Source: B10-G9 sp964627755 (lineage in GTDB: Bacteria > Chloroflexota > Anaerolineae > Anaerolineales > UBA11858). From it: DNA of 64,000 bases. Positions 1 to 8,660 of the stretch are shown here, piece after piece. The notes beneath the pieces were generated by a model that saw only the letters and a list, made by a program, of their open reading frames with translations, did not search any database and was not told the DNA's origin. A program made the position numbers and the translations under genes. The first letter of the stretch is position 1, and every line of letters starts with the position of its first letter. The stretch is taken from assembly GCA_964627755.1 (NCBI GenBank), contig CAZVIH010000110.1, forward strand, positions 1-64,000, in the 5' to 3' direction.

Positions 1-1245
1 CTGGGCTCTTCTGAAGATTCCGTGATCACTATCGTTTGTGCAGCCGGAGATCCAAGGATCGCGTTCTGGGGGGCACCAAGTGTAATGATCAGAGTTTCAT
101 CTACTTCCATACCATCCCCTTCCAGGATATCCATACTGATATCAATTGTTCTGCTGCCTGCAGGTAGATAAAGAGGAGAGGAATCATGGATCAGATAATC
201 TTGCGGAATGGTTGTGCCAGACAGAGTATAAGGAATATAAATATCTTTTCCTGAAATCTCTGATAGGGTAAGCGAAGTTGTAAAAACTCCGATCTCTTCT
301 GAGACTACCTGGTTGGGAGAAAAGAAAGAAACCATGGGGGGATTATCATTATCATGGATTGTTGCGCTGTGGGTAGAATTGGCGCCAATTAAACCATTCA
401 CCGGTGAGTTCAGTGTGATCAGAGCTACTTCATCATATTCGTCAATGTTATCGTCGTTAACCGTAAACATCAGCATACTCGACAGAGTGCCCGATGGGAT
501 CGTCAATGTCGTTGGAGTTAAGACATAATCAGCACTTGCTCCCCATGTTGCGGTGCCACCCATATTAAAAGAAACAGAGACGTCTTGTGAACTGGCTTTG
601 GACAGCTCAACCATCACTGCTGTCATTGGATCAGATTCAGCATGATCACTGCTAACAGTAGAAACTGCTAACAGTAGAAAAGGAAATATCAGGAGGATCT
701 GAGATAGTGATAGCATGAATATATTGGGGACCCCTGGTAGCGTTGACGGGAGAGTCGATCCCGATGATTAAGACTTCATTTCCTTCCGCGACACCATCAT
801 TTAAAAGTGATATATATATTGTAGCTGTGGTCGCTCCTGGGCTGATCGTTACAGGACTTGTGGTCATCAAGTAATCATTGCCCGCTCCGGGTAAAGCTGT
901 CCCAGTAACAGAAAATGGAATTGTCACTATATCGGTAGCTGGTGTATTCAATTCCAGTACAACAGAGATCGTTCCCTGGGTTTCCTCGGCACTTTGGGAG
1001 GTTGTTTTAAAGTTAACATCCGAGAGAGCACCAGAAACAGATCCCGCTCCTGTTCCACTGGAGCCAAGTTTTACATTCTTTAAAATAGTTCTGCTGGAAC
1101 TTGAATTGATGGGGATAGCGGAGAAATTACCAATTGGAGTTACAGGAACAACAGATGTTGAGATTGAAATTGAGATTATGTCAGCAGCCATTACTTCCTG
1201 TGATGGCGGGCAGGACGTAGAGTAAATTCCAGAACTGTTGCTGTA
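1..1245 (-). pseudogene. Calx-beta repeat part of a broken TadE/Calx-beta surface protein gene (runs off the window)
   Basis: Read on the minus strand, this encodes three successive Calx-beta-like repeats of about 100 residues, recognisable by stretches such as 'NDDNIDEYDEVALITL' and 'LEGDGMEVDETLIITL' that resemble the acidic Ca-binding turn and following strand. The stop of the upstream TadE segment (1246-1248) is in the same frame as the first repeat. The residues just after it (two-Cys 'SCPPSQ', then 'SSRTILKNV') match how the middle of Chloroflexi TadE proteins usually looks, so the two parts were one gene. A second lesion is a 16-bp tandem duplication at 648-679 that shifts the frame; removing one copy restores an open frame to the left edge. 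Without repair, only a 179-residue fragment from an internal ATG at 1191 could be made. The original product was probably an exported, adhesive Tad-associated protein. Sequencing error cannot be excluded. Confidence 0.72.
648..679. repeat. 16-bp perfect tandem duplication causing a frameshift
   Basis: The 16-mer ACTGCTAACAGTAGAA occurs twice in direct succession (648-663 and 664-679). Sixteen is not a multiple of three, and the minus-strand Calx-beta frame hits a TAG inside the second copy it reads. Deleting one copy joins '...ISFSTVSS' to 'DHAESDPMTAVMVEL', which continues open for more than 600 bp. This is either a real slippage mutation, a reversible on/off switch, or an assembly artefact. 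Confidence 0.85.
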
Positions 1246-1566
1246 CTAAATAGATATATCAGAATCTGAGATCCCGGCATACCGCCCGAGTCTTTTGGCA
1301 GCATCTCGAATCCCTGAGCAATCCTCATATTGAGGGATTCCCCCACCGGTATCTAGAATAGCGGCTCCGTACCGGGCAGCTTCCCGGGTGGCCGTAACAG
1401 CCGAAGAATAGACAAACATGATCCGACCGAATTCAAAAATACCAAACAGTAGTAAAAGCAATAAAGGAAAGACTATCGCAAACTCGACCATTCCTTGGCC
1501 ATTAGTATAATTCCTTCCTATTTTCTTGTTCACCATCCCTCCAAATAAAACGATGAGTCCATACAA
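1246..1566 (-). CDS. TadE-like pilus-assembly protein, N-terminal part (prematurely stopped)
   Basis: The protein has the TadE/TadG N-terminus: a short basic segment, 'NGQGMVEFAIVFP' (the conserved Gln-Gly/Glu processing-type motif), one hydrophobic helix 'LLLLLLFGIFEFGRIMF' and 'TATREAARYGA'. TadE proteins are minor pseudopilins of the Tad secretion system, inserted in the cytoplasmic membrane. Here it ends after 106 residues at TAG 1246-1248; the same frame continues downstream with the rest of a typical TadE middle region, so the stop looks like a nonsense mutation. Start is uncertain: ATG 1566, ATG 1536 or GTG 1533; a GGAGG just upstream of 1536 favours one of the last two. A prepilin peptidase gene lies immediately downstream on the same strand. 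Confidence 0.7.
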   Translation of the reverse strand: MYGLIVLFGGMVNKKIGRNYTNGQGMVEFAIVFPLLLLLLFGIFEFGRIMFVYSSAVTATREAARYGAAILDTGGGIPQYEDCSGIRDAAKRLGRYAGISDSDISI

Positions 1567-1701
1567 AAATAATCATAATACTTAGAGTTTAGGTGATATC
1601 ACTGGAAAAGCAATGAGACCTATCAATATTGCAGAATGTTCGTTTTTAATAACCTTAAGACCTAACAATCCTGTTAGGTTTAGCTATAAAAATGGTCTTT
1701 T
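1567..1701. other. Intergenic gap with a weak inverted repeat
   Basis: Between the TadE fragment and the prepilin peptidase gene, the only structure seen is ACCTAAC-AATCCT-GTTAGGT at 1660-1679, a 7-bp stem. Neither strand follows it with a clean T run, so it is at best a weak terminator for the peptidase operon. Confidence 0.3.
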
Positions 1702-2454
1702 TCAGCTTACAAATTGAGAATAATACAAAACCAGCACAACACTGATTACAAGAAAAGGTCCATATGGCAGGGCTTCGAAAGCCTGGTATTTCTTTCTTAT
1801 TTTCTGGACAACAAGAAAAATACCGCTGATCACGCCACCCAGCAAAATTGCCACAAAAACTCCGGCGATCACGCCTGGCCAACCAAGCAATAAGCCAATC
1901 ACACCAGCCAGGTTTACATCTCCAAAACCCAGTGCAACCTCATCAATTTCTTCATCGCGGTTGCGTGATAAGAACCGCAAGAACAGAATGCCCAGCAGGT
2001 AAAATACCAGCATTATTCCGAACCCCGCAGCGCCCCCAAGAATGGTATTAAGGATTCCATGATTGACACTCCCGAAGATTATGCCCAATACCGCTCCGGT
2101 TAAACTGACTGGGTGAAGGATCAAGCGGTGTTCCAGGTCGATCACAATCACCAGACCAAATAAAATCAGCCAGAGAATGCCTCCCCAAAGACCCAAATTC
2201 GGCGTTGGAAAGAAATACATCAAACCCGCCAGAATTGGGCCGAGGACCATTACAATCCAATGCCGCCCGGATGGTTTTTTCCCGCATTCCTGGCAGGGTT
2301 TATTCAGTAGGTAGAAATCCAAATCCAGATCAGTCTGACAATTTATGCATTTTGGTCTGGAAAATGTACGGGTGTGAGGCAGAACGTCACTGAGATAGTT
2401 AACAACCAGAGAGCCGATCCAACCAAGAATAAGGGCTGAGAATAAAATTATCAT
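1702..2454 (-). CDS. Prepilin peptidase, A24 family (type IV prepilin leader peptidase)
   Basis: A polytopic membrane aspartyl protease that cleaves the leader of type IV or Flp prepilins on the cytoplasmic face. At 250 residues it has the N-terminal A24_N domain with two CxxC pairs (C36/C39 and C54/C57), then the catalytic aspartates in 'VIDLEHR' (D106) and 'GFGDVN' (D179), separated by hydrophobic helices. The bifunctional PilD methyltransferase part looks short but is present, unlike the minimal TadV enzymes. The neighbouring TadE remnant, the Flp pilin gene near 17 kb and the CpaF ATPase near 34-35 kb are plausible partners. Start ATG at 2454. Confidence 0.88.
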   Translation of the reverse strand: MIILFSALILGWIGSLVVNYLSDVLPHTRTFSRPKCINCQTDLDLDFYLLNKPCQECGKKPSGRHWIVMVLGPILAGLMYFFPTPNLGLWGGILWLILFGLVIVIDLEHRLILHPVSLTGAVLGIIFGSVNHGILNTILGGAAGFGIMLVFYLLGILFLRFLSRNRDEEIDEVALGFGDVNLAGVIGLLLGWPGVIAGVFVAILLGGVISGIFLVVQKIRKKYQAFEALPYGPFLVISVVLVLYYSQFVS

Positions 2455-2504
2455 GCACGTATTATAATTTATTGGAACAGAATCTACCTGCCTTGGACGG
2501 ACTT

Positions 2505-3335
2505 ATGAATTCAAGAACTATTGCCCTACTAACAGATTTTGGATTAGAGGACCCTTATGTTGGGATTATGAAGGGAATTATCGCTGAGCTCTCCCCTGCC
2601 AGTCCCATGATCGACATAACACATCAAATCCCTCCAGGAGATATTCAGCGTGGGGCATTTGTTCTCTGGCAAGCTTCCCGAGATTTTCCAAAAGGAACTG
2701 TATTTTTATGCGTTATTGATCCAGGTGTCGGAACGGAACGGAAGGCAATCTTTCTGCAAACCAGGGACCAGGTCTTTGTTGGTCCTGACAATGGCCTCTT
2801 CAGCTATCTCCTTTACAACTCGGAATTCTCCTGTTGGGAATTATCGAATCCCGCTTTTCAAAGATCGAACACCTCATCAACATTCCACGGACGGGATATA
2901 TTTGCGCCAGCAGCTGCTTATGCTGCCAGATCCATTTCCGGTGATCAATTTGGTTCAGAAGTGAAAACCGTCAACAGACTAACTAAACCCACCCAAATAT
3001 TAAATGCAAGCTCTCTCGAGGGAGAAATCCTTTCCCGTGATCATTTTGGAAATCTGTTCACTTCTTTAGGAGAATTCAAGCGCCAAGATGACTCTCTCCA
3101 TTACAGGTCCTGGATTGATGATAGTGAGATAATGATAAACAATACTTCTCAATTGCAAATTCAAGTTAAAAATCGACAGCTTCCATGGGGTAAGACCTTT
3201 AGTTCTATCAGTCCGGCATCATGCGCGGGATTGATCGGCAGCACTGGTCTGCTGGAAATTATCGCAAACCAATCCTCTGCAGATGAACTTCTGGGATTAA
3301 AAAAAGGCGACCCGGTGCTCTTGTCCTGGGATTAA
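2505..3335 (+). CDS. SAM hydroxide adenosyltransferase (SAM hydrolase, DUF62/halogenase-like family)
   Basis: This family hydrolyses S-adenosylmethionine to adenosine and methionine; related enzymes are chlorinases and fluorinases. Family signatures run in order: 'LLTDFG' at the N-terminus, 'IDITHQIPPGDI', 'VIDPGVGTERK', 'VGPDNGLFS' and 'FHGRDIFAPAAA', then a C-terminal beta domain ending 'KKGDPVLLSWD'. ATG 2505 is preferred because family members start just before the 'TDFG' strand; a TTG at 2472 would add 11 residues that fit nothing. The physiological role is unclear, but removal of excess SAM is suggested for this family. Nothing in the neighbouring murA operon points to a specific substrate. 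Confidence 0.85.
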   Translation: MNSRTIALLTDFGLEDPYVGIMKGIIAELSPASPMIDITHQIPPGDIQRGAFVLWQASRDFPKGTVFLCVIDPGVGTERKAIFLQTRDQVFVGPDNGLFSYLLYNSEFSCWELSNPAFQRSNTSSTFHGRDIFAPAAAYAARSISGDQFGSEVKTVNRLTKPTQILNASSLEGEILSRDHFGNLFTSLGEFKRQDDSLHYRSWIDDSEIMINNTSQLQIQVKNRQLPWGKTFSSISPASCAGLIGSTGLLEIIANQSSADELLGLKKGDPVLLSWD

Positions 3336-3411
3336 GCATATTTGAATTTCCAGACCAAGAAAGATATGGTAAAACTAAGGTCGATCTCATCAGGTACTAA
3401 AAGGATTAATC

Positions 3412-4698
3412 ATGGATAAATTTATCATCCAAGGCGGTATCCCACTTCAAGGAGAGATCACACCCTCAGGAAATAAAAATGCTGCCCTCCCCCTTTTAGC
3501 AGCCTGCATCCTGACCGATGAACCCATAATTCTGCACAATTTACCAGAAATCAATGATGTCAAGGACATGCGCGATCTTCTTGAGAGCATCGGTGTTAAG
3601 CTGACCCATCTTGGTAATCATTCTTGGAAAATCCACGCTAACGAGGTTCACTGCTCCAACCTGGATCCTGTTCTATGTACAAAGATCCGGGCATCGATCC
3701 TGCTGGCAGGGCCTGTCATTGCCCGTACTGGAGAACTTCAGCTTCCACCTCCAGGTGGTGATGTGATCGGGCGACGCCGCTTGGACACACATATCCTGGC
3801 CCTGAAAGCACTAGGAGTCAAAACAACTTATCAAAAAGAAAAAAAGATCTTCGAATTCACAACTAAGAAATTGGTTGGAACTGAGATACTGTTAGACGAA
3901 GCCAGCGTAACAGCTACGGAAAACGCAGTCATGGCTGCCGTTTTGGCGGAAGGAGATACCATAATTCGAAACGCCGCTTCTGAACCTCACGTTCAGGAAG
4001 TTTGCCAGCTTTTAAATATGATGGGAGCAAAGATAACCCAGCTGGGTTCAAATACGCTCCTCATCAAAGGTGTTTCAAAACTTGGTGGAGGTGAATTTAC
4101 TGTTGGACCGGATTATCTTGAAGTCATCAGCTATGTTGGAGCAGCGGTTGTGACTGGAGGAGAGATCACGATCCGTAAAGCTGGCCCAAAATATCTGGGG
4201 ATGATTTCCCAGGTGTTTTCCCGATTGGGTGTCAGATGGGAAGTACGTGGTGAAGATCTTTTTGTTCCCGCCGAACAGGAAAAAATAATCAAACCCGATT
4301 TCAAGGGAGCCATTCCCGAGATCTCGGTTATGCCCTGGCCGTCATTCCCATCTGACCTGATGAGCGTTGCAATCGTGGTTGCGACGCAATCCACAGGTAA
4401 TGTACTCTTCCATGATTGGATGTATGAAGGCAGGATGTATTTCACAGACAAATTAACCAGTATGGGAGCCCAGATTGTTCTCTGTGATCCACACCGCTGC
4501 ATCGTTAATGGACCTTCTGAGTTATTCTCCGGGAATGTTGACAGCCCCGATATTCGTGCTGGCCTGGCTCTTGTCCTAGCCGCCCTGGCTGCCAAGGGAG
4601 AATCCATCATCAGGAATGTGGCCCAGATAGACCGTGGTTACGAGAGAATTGATGAAAAACTCCGCTCCCTGGGAGCAAATATCATCCGGGAAAACTGA
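3412..4698 (+). CDS. murA: UDP-N-acetylglucosamine 1-carboxyvinyltransferase (MurA), Asp-type active site
   Basis: Cytoplasmic enzyme that transfers enolpyruvate from PEP to UDP-GlcNAc, the first committed step of peptidoglycan synthesis. The 428-residue protein has the expected 'SGNKNAALPLLAA' start, the 'LPPPGGDVIGRRRLDTH' active-site loop, and the C-terminal 'DIRAGLALVLAALAA' and 'IDRGYERIDEKL' motifs. The loop residue that is Cys115 in E. coli, which fosfomycin alkylates, is Asp117 here (GAT 3760-3762), as in mycobacterial and chlamydial MurA. Intrinsic fosfomycin insensitivity is therefore expected. The SIS-domain gene starts 2 bases after the stop, so the two are co-transcribed. Confidence 0.95.
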   Translation: MDKFIIQGGIPLQGEITPSGNKNAALPLLAACILTDEPIILHNLPEINDVKDMRDLLESIGVKLTHLGNHSWKIHANEVHCSNLDPVLCTKIRASILLAGPVIARTGELQLPPPGGDVIGRRRLDTHILALKALGVKTTYQKEKKIFEFTTKKLVGTEILLDEASVTATENAVMAAVLAEGDTIIRNAASEPHVQEVCQLLNMMGAKITQLGSNTLLIKGVSKLGGGEFTVGPDYLEVISYVGAAVVTGGEITIRKAGPKYLGMISQVFSRLGVRWEVRGEDLFVPAEQEKIIKPDFKGAIPEISVMPWPSFPSDLMSVAIVVATQSTGNVLFHDWMYEGRMYFTDKLTSMGAQIVLCDPHRCIVNGPSELFSGNVDSPDIRAGLALVLAALAAKGESIIRNVAQIDRGYERIDEKLRSLGANIIREN

Positions 4699-4700
4699 TT

Positions 4701-5732
4701 ATGGCTCTTCGTGATGAAATATTTGAACAACAGGAGAGAATCAATACACTTCTCGATAAACAAACTGATGCAATTCAATCCATAGCCCGATCGATCGGTA
4801 AACCATCAGGTATATTCATAGCAGCCCGCGGAACATCAGACAATGCAGCCCGTTATGCAAAATATGTCTGGGGCTATAATAATCAGATCCCGGTTACCCT
4901 GGCGGCTCCCTCCCTGTTCAGCGTCTATCAAAAACCTCCCAATCTGGGTGACATGCTGGTTATTGGCATCAGCCAATCCGGAGAGTCTCCCGATATCCTT
5001 GCTGTCATTTCAGAGGCCAACCTTCAGGGATGTAATACTCTTGCGATCACCAATCAAATTGAATCACCTCTGGCTGCTGAAGCGGATTATGTGATCGATA
5101 TCCAGGCCGGACCCGAGCTTTCCGTCGCAGCGACAAAATCGTATACTGCTCAGTTGGGCGCGATTGCTATGTTATCCGCAGCCTGGTCATGTAATTCAAA
5201 ACCCTGGAAAGAACTCGCCGAAGTCCCCGATTTCATTTCTTCATTATTTCAACATGAAAGTCAGATCCAGACCTATGCCTCCAGGTATCACACTATGGAT
5301 CAATGCGTCGTGCTGGGGAGAGGATTCAATTACGCTACCGCATATGAGTGGTCCTTAAAACTTAAAGAGTTGACTTATGTTGTTGCACAACCATATTCAT
5401 CGGCAGATTTTCTTCATGGTCCAATAGCGCTGGTATCAAGCGGATTTCCTGTTTTTGCGGTTGCCACACAGGGTAAGGTGTTAGAAGATATGACTGTCTT
5501 ATTAAAAAAGCTCAAAGAAGCACATCGGGCAGATCTTTTTCTGATCTCTGATGATCTGGATCTGCTGCAAATCGCTGATTGTCCCCTGCCACTGCCAGCA
5601 GGAATTCCAGAATGGTTAACTCCTCTGGTTGCCATTGTTCCAGCCCAGTTATTCAGCTATCATTTGACCTTGATCAAAGGAATCGATCCAGATACGCCGC
5701 GTGGTTTAACCAAAGTAACCCTTACAAAATAA
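4701..5732 (+). CDS. Double SIS-domain sugar-phosphate isomerase/deaminase-like protein
   Basis: Two SIS (phosphosugar isomerase) domains without the glutaminase domain of GlmS. Domain 1 shows 'FIAARGTSDNAARYAKY' and the Ser-rich phosphate loop 'GISQSGESPD'; domain 2 shows 'VLGRGFNYATAYEWSLKLKEL' and 'FLHGPIALV'. At 343 residues it matches the AgaS/FrlB/GlmS-isomerase-like group, which isomerises or deaminates glucosamine-6-phosphate or similar amino-sugar phosphates. Its position directly after murA suggests amino-sugar supply or turnover for cell wall synthesis. The exact substrate cannot be told from sequence. Confidence 0.8.
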   Translation: MALRDEIFEQQERINTLLDKQTDAIQSIARSIGKPSGIFIAARGTSDNAARYAKYVWGYNNQIPVTLAAPSLFSVYQKPPNLGDMLVIGISQSGESPDILAVISEANLQGCNTLAITNQIESPLAAEADYVIDIQAGPELSVAATKSYTAQLGAIAMLSAAWSCNSKPWKELAEVPDFISSLFQHESQIQTYASRYHTMDQCVVLGRGFNYATAYEWSLKLKELTYVVAQPYSSADFLHGPIALVSSGFPVFAVATQGKVLEDMTVLLKKLKEAHRADLFLISDDLDLLQIADCPLPLPAGIPEWLTPLVAIVPAQLFSYHLTLIKGIDPDTPRGLTKVTLTK

Positions 5733-5770
5733 CTGAATTTCAATTGCAAAGTAAAAAGGTTTAATCCCAT

Positions 5771-6997
5771 ATGTATAAACTCAGCACCTTAATTTCTCAA
5801 ATCCAAAGTTCCCCCACCCTGGCATTAAATGAGACTGCAAATCAGCTCAGGGAAGGTGGCGCTGATGTGATCAACCTTGGTATTGGTGAACCTTTGAACG
5901 ATTTCCCTGAGAGCGTTCTGGCCAGCACCAGGGAGATCCTTGAAACCAGACAGGTAAAATACAGTCCAACAAGTGGAACTCAATCCTTGAAATTGGCAAT
6001 CCAGGACTATACCATGGAACACTATGGCCGGAAGCCTGGCTTGAAAAATATCACAGTTACAGTTGGCGCTAAACAAGGTCTTTACAATTTGCTCCAGGTT
6101 CTGCTAGACCCTGGCGATGAAGTCATTCTCTTTACTCCTTATTGGGTTAGCTACCCGGAAATGATCAAATTAGCCCGGGGTGTACCAGTCTATTTAGGAA
6201 CAAACGACGAATTTATCCCTGACATGGAAAGAATTGAAGCTGCCCTGACAGATAAGACCCGTGCGATCCTATTAAATACTCCCAACAATCCTACTGGTGC
6301 AGTATATCCACCAGAACTGGTCGCTGCCCTGGTTGATCTTTGTGAGTCCAAAGAAATATTTCTGGTCATGGATGATATCTATCACCAACTGCTTTTTGAA
6401 CCAGCCCAGTGGGTGCCGGGTTATGTTTTTACATCCAAGAAGATTGATAAATCTCATCTAGTCATCATCAACGGAATTTCTAAAACTTATGGCATGACTG
6501 GTTTTCGGATCGGGTGGGCAATCGGTCCTGAACCGGTGATCCAAGCCATGAACAAAATCCAGAGCCATTCCACATCTGGTACATCAGCACTCCTCCAAGG
6601 AGCCGCACTGGGTGCCCTGACTCAAGGTGGAGATACGTTATTAAAATTAAAGAAATTCATACGAACTAATCGGGATATCCTGGTTGGTGAATTAAAGAAG
6701 ATCAAAGGTGTTAAGGTTAATGAACCAGGAGGTACTTTTTACTGCTTCCCCGATTTTCGTTCCATTCAGCAAGATTCCCAGAAACTAGCCCAACTACTGC
6801 TTGAAAAAGCCTATCTGGCAACGGTTCCTGGTATCGCATTTGGACAGGAAGGATATCTGAGATTAAGTTACACCTGTTCCACCGAGCAGATCAAAGAAAG
6901 TGCAGCTCGTATCCGCTGGGCGATAGATCCGGCATCACCTCCAGATATCATCATAGGCGGCCAAAAAATGATTCGCGATTGGGAGTTATCCAATTAA
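5771..6997 (+). CDS. Class I/II PLP-dependent aminotransferase (aspartate aminotransferase-like)
   Basis: A fold-type I aminotransferase of 408 residues. Visible landmarks are 'LGIGEP' near residue 37, 'YSPTSGTQSLK', 'TVGAKQGLYNL', 'NNPTGAVY', the PLP-binding Lys in 'GISKTYGMTGFRIGW' (K238) and a C-terminal Arg region. This places it with AspB/AspC-type enzymes that move the amino group between aspartate (or another amino acid) and 2-oxoglutarate. PEP carboxykinase starts 1 base after its stop, so the pair could feed oxaloacetate from aspartate into PEP. An alanine or aromatic aminotransferase is possible; subclass specificity is not evident. Confidence 0.85.
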   Translation: MYKLSTLISQIQSSPTLALNETANQLREGGADVINLGIGEPLNDFPESVLASTREILETRQVKYSPTSGTQSLKLAIQDYTMEHYGRKPGLKNITVTVGAKQGLYNLLQVLLDPGDEVILFTPYWVSYPEMIKLARGVPVYLGTNDEFIPDMERIEAALTDKTRAILLNTPNNPTGAVYPPELVAALVDLCESKEIFLVMDDIYHQLLFEPAQWVPGYVFTSKKIDKSHLVIINGISKTYGMTGFRIGWAIGPEPVIQAMNKIQSHSTSGTSALLQGAALGALTQGGDTLLKLKKFIRTNRDILVGELKKIKGVKVNEPGGTFYCFPDFRSIQQDSQKLAQLLLEKAYLATVPGIAFGQEGYLRLSYTCSTEQIKESAARIRWAIDPASPPDIIIGGQKMIRDWELSN

Positions 6998-6998
6998 T

Positions 6999-8630
6999 AT
7001 GAAAAAAAATAATCCCACACCCGCTGAGAACCTGGCAGAAGTAAACCAGAGCAAATATGGACTGGATTCCCTGGGTTTAGCAGGTTACAGAAAAGCTTAC
7101 TGGAACCTAACCAGAGATCAGTATTATCAGGAAGCTTTGTTCAGGGAAGAAGGCGTCAAGAGCAAACACAATGCCCTGGTTGTTAGATCTGGAGACCGAA
7201 CAGCCCGATCAGCAAATGACAAATTCATCGTCCGTGAAGCAGGCTCCGAAGCGGATGTTTCCTGGGGAGAATATAACATTCCCTACAGCGCGGAAGATTT
7301 TAATAGGGTGTTTGACAGGATGAAGGACTATATTCAGGGAAAAGATCTTTTTGTTCAAGATGGCATCGCTGGAGCCAGTCCGGCTTACCAAATGCCTATT
7401 CGCGTGATAACTACCTGGGCCTGGCAGGGATTATTTACAAAAAACATGTTCATCACCGACGAAAAAGCGATATCTGGAGCTAACTTTCAACCCGAATTCA
7501 CTGTCGTTTCTCTACCTGATTTTAAGGGCCTTCCAGAACAGGAAAAACTCAACTCGGAAACATTGATCCTGATGGACTTTTCAAAGAAACTGGTTCTGAT
7601 TGGGAACACTGGATACGGCGGCGAAATCAAGAAATCGATCTTCACCGCCATTAATTATTATCTGCCTAAAAAGAAAATCCTGACCATGCACTGCTCAGCC
7701 AATGTAGGCGATGATGGTGACTCAGCCCTATTTTTTGGTTTATCCGGTACAGGGAAGACTACGCTCTCCGCTGATCCAGAACGCCATTTGATTGGCGACG
7801 ATGAACATGGATGGGACGAGAAAGGGATTTTCAACTTTGAAGATGGTTGCTATGCCAAAGTAATTGATCTCTCCAGTCAAGCCGAGCCGGATATCTTCGC
7901 CTGCACCAGAAAATATGGGACCATCCTGGAAAATGTAATCCTGGATCCAGATACTGGAGAAGAAGACCTGTTTGACGATTCCATTACAAAAAATACCAGA
8001 GCATCCTATCCCCTTACCTGTATCCCATATTCTTTACCTTCAAAACGGGGAGGCCATCCCCAGAATATTATCTTCCTGACCTTTGATGCCAATGGTGTTT
8101 TACCGCCAATAGCCAGGCTTTCTCACGATCAGGCCCTGTATCATTTCATTTCTGGTTACACTTCTAAGGTTGGCGGTACAGAAGCTGGTGTCGGAGAAGC
8201 CCCTGAATTGACATTCAGTGCGTGTTTTGGAGCGCCTTTCATGGTATTCCATCCAGCCTATTATGCAGCACTTCTCAAGGAAAATATAATAAAGTATAAC
8301 GTTAAGACCTGGCTGCTAAACACCGGGTTGGTAGGCGGACCAGCAGGCATTGGTTCACGGATAAAGATCGTTCATTCAAGAGCACTCTTAACTGCGGTTC
8401 TGGAAGGAAAATTAGATCAGGTTGATTACCTTGTTGATCCCTGGTTTGGTTTTGAGATACCTCAATCCTGCCCGGGAGTGCCAGTTGAGATCCTTAACCC
8501 AGCTGAGTCCTGGTCAGATAAAATGGCCTATGGAAAGACAATCCAGGACCTCGTGAGTCAATTTAAAAACAACATGAAACGATATGAAAAATCAACCCCG
8601 CAAGAAGTGCTTCTCGCGGGGCCAAAGTAG
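6999..8630 (+). CDS. pckA: Phosphoenolpyruvate carboxykinase (ATP)
   Basis: Cytoplasmic enzyme interconverting oxaloacetate plus ATP with PEP, CO2 and ADP. The 543-residue length and the motifs identify the ATP-dependent class: P-loop 'GLSGTGKTTL' at 247-256, kinase-2 'LIGDDEHGW' at 264-272, the substrate loop 'NTGYGGEIKKS' and 'TRASYPL'. It ends the murA-SIS-aminotransferase-pckA plus-strand run. Its C-terminal codons contain a GC-rich hairpin (8596-8619). In anaerobes the enzyme may work in the carboxylating, ATP-forming direction or in gluconeogenesis; the sequence cannot tell which. Confidence 0.95.
   Translation: MKKNNPTPAENLAEVNQSKYGLDSLGLAGYRKAYWNLTRDQYYQEALFREEGVKSKHNALVVRSGDRTARSANDKFIVREAGSEADVSWGEYNIPYSAEDFNRVFDRMKDYIQGKDLFVQDGIAGASPAYQMPIRVITTWAWQGLFTKNMFITDEKAISGANFQPEFTVVSLPDFKGLPEQEKLNSETLILMDFSKKLVLIGNTGYGGEIKKSIFTAINYYLPKKKILTMHCSANVGDDGDSALFFGLSGTGKTTLSADPERHLIGDDEHGWDEKGIFNFEDGCYAKVIDLSSQAEPDIFACTRKYGTILENVILDPDTGEEDLFDDSITKNTRASYPLTCIPYSLPSKRGGHPQNIIFLTFDANGVLPPIARLSHDQALYHFISGYTSKVGGTEAGVGEAPELTFSACFGAPFMVFHPAYYAALLKENIIKYNVKTWLLNTGLVGGPAGIGSRIKIVHSRALLTAVLEGKLDQVDYLVDPWFGFEIPQSCPGVPVEILNPAESWSDKMAYGKTIQDLVSQFKNNMKRYEKSTPQEVLLAGPK
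8596..8619. other. GC-rich hairpin at the convergent ends of pckA and hflX
   Basis: CCCCGC and GCGGGG flank a second complementary pair (AAGAAG/CTTCT), giving a stem of about 11 pairs with one mismatch, inside the last codons of pckA and just before the converging hflX end. A shorter ACCCT/AGGGT repeat with A/T runs lies at 8653-8667. There is no strong T run directly after the main hairpin, so it is only a possible transcription end or mRNA-stabilising structure. Confidence 0.4.
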
Positions 8631-8660
8631 GTCTATTATCTCTGTTTTATTGACCCTTTT

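Noticed and set aside
878..1225. 115-codon plus-strand open frame
   Set aside because: It lies opposite the Calx-beta repeat coding strand; its translation has no domain-like pattern, while the minus strand shows three clear repeats.
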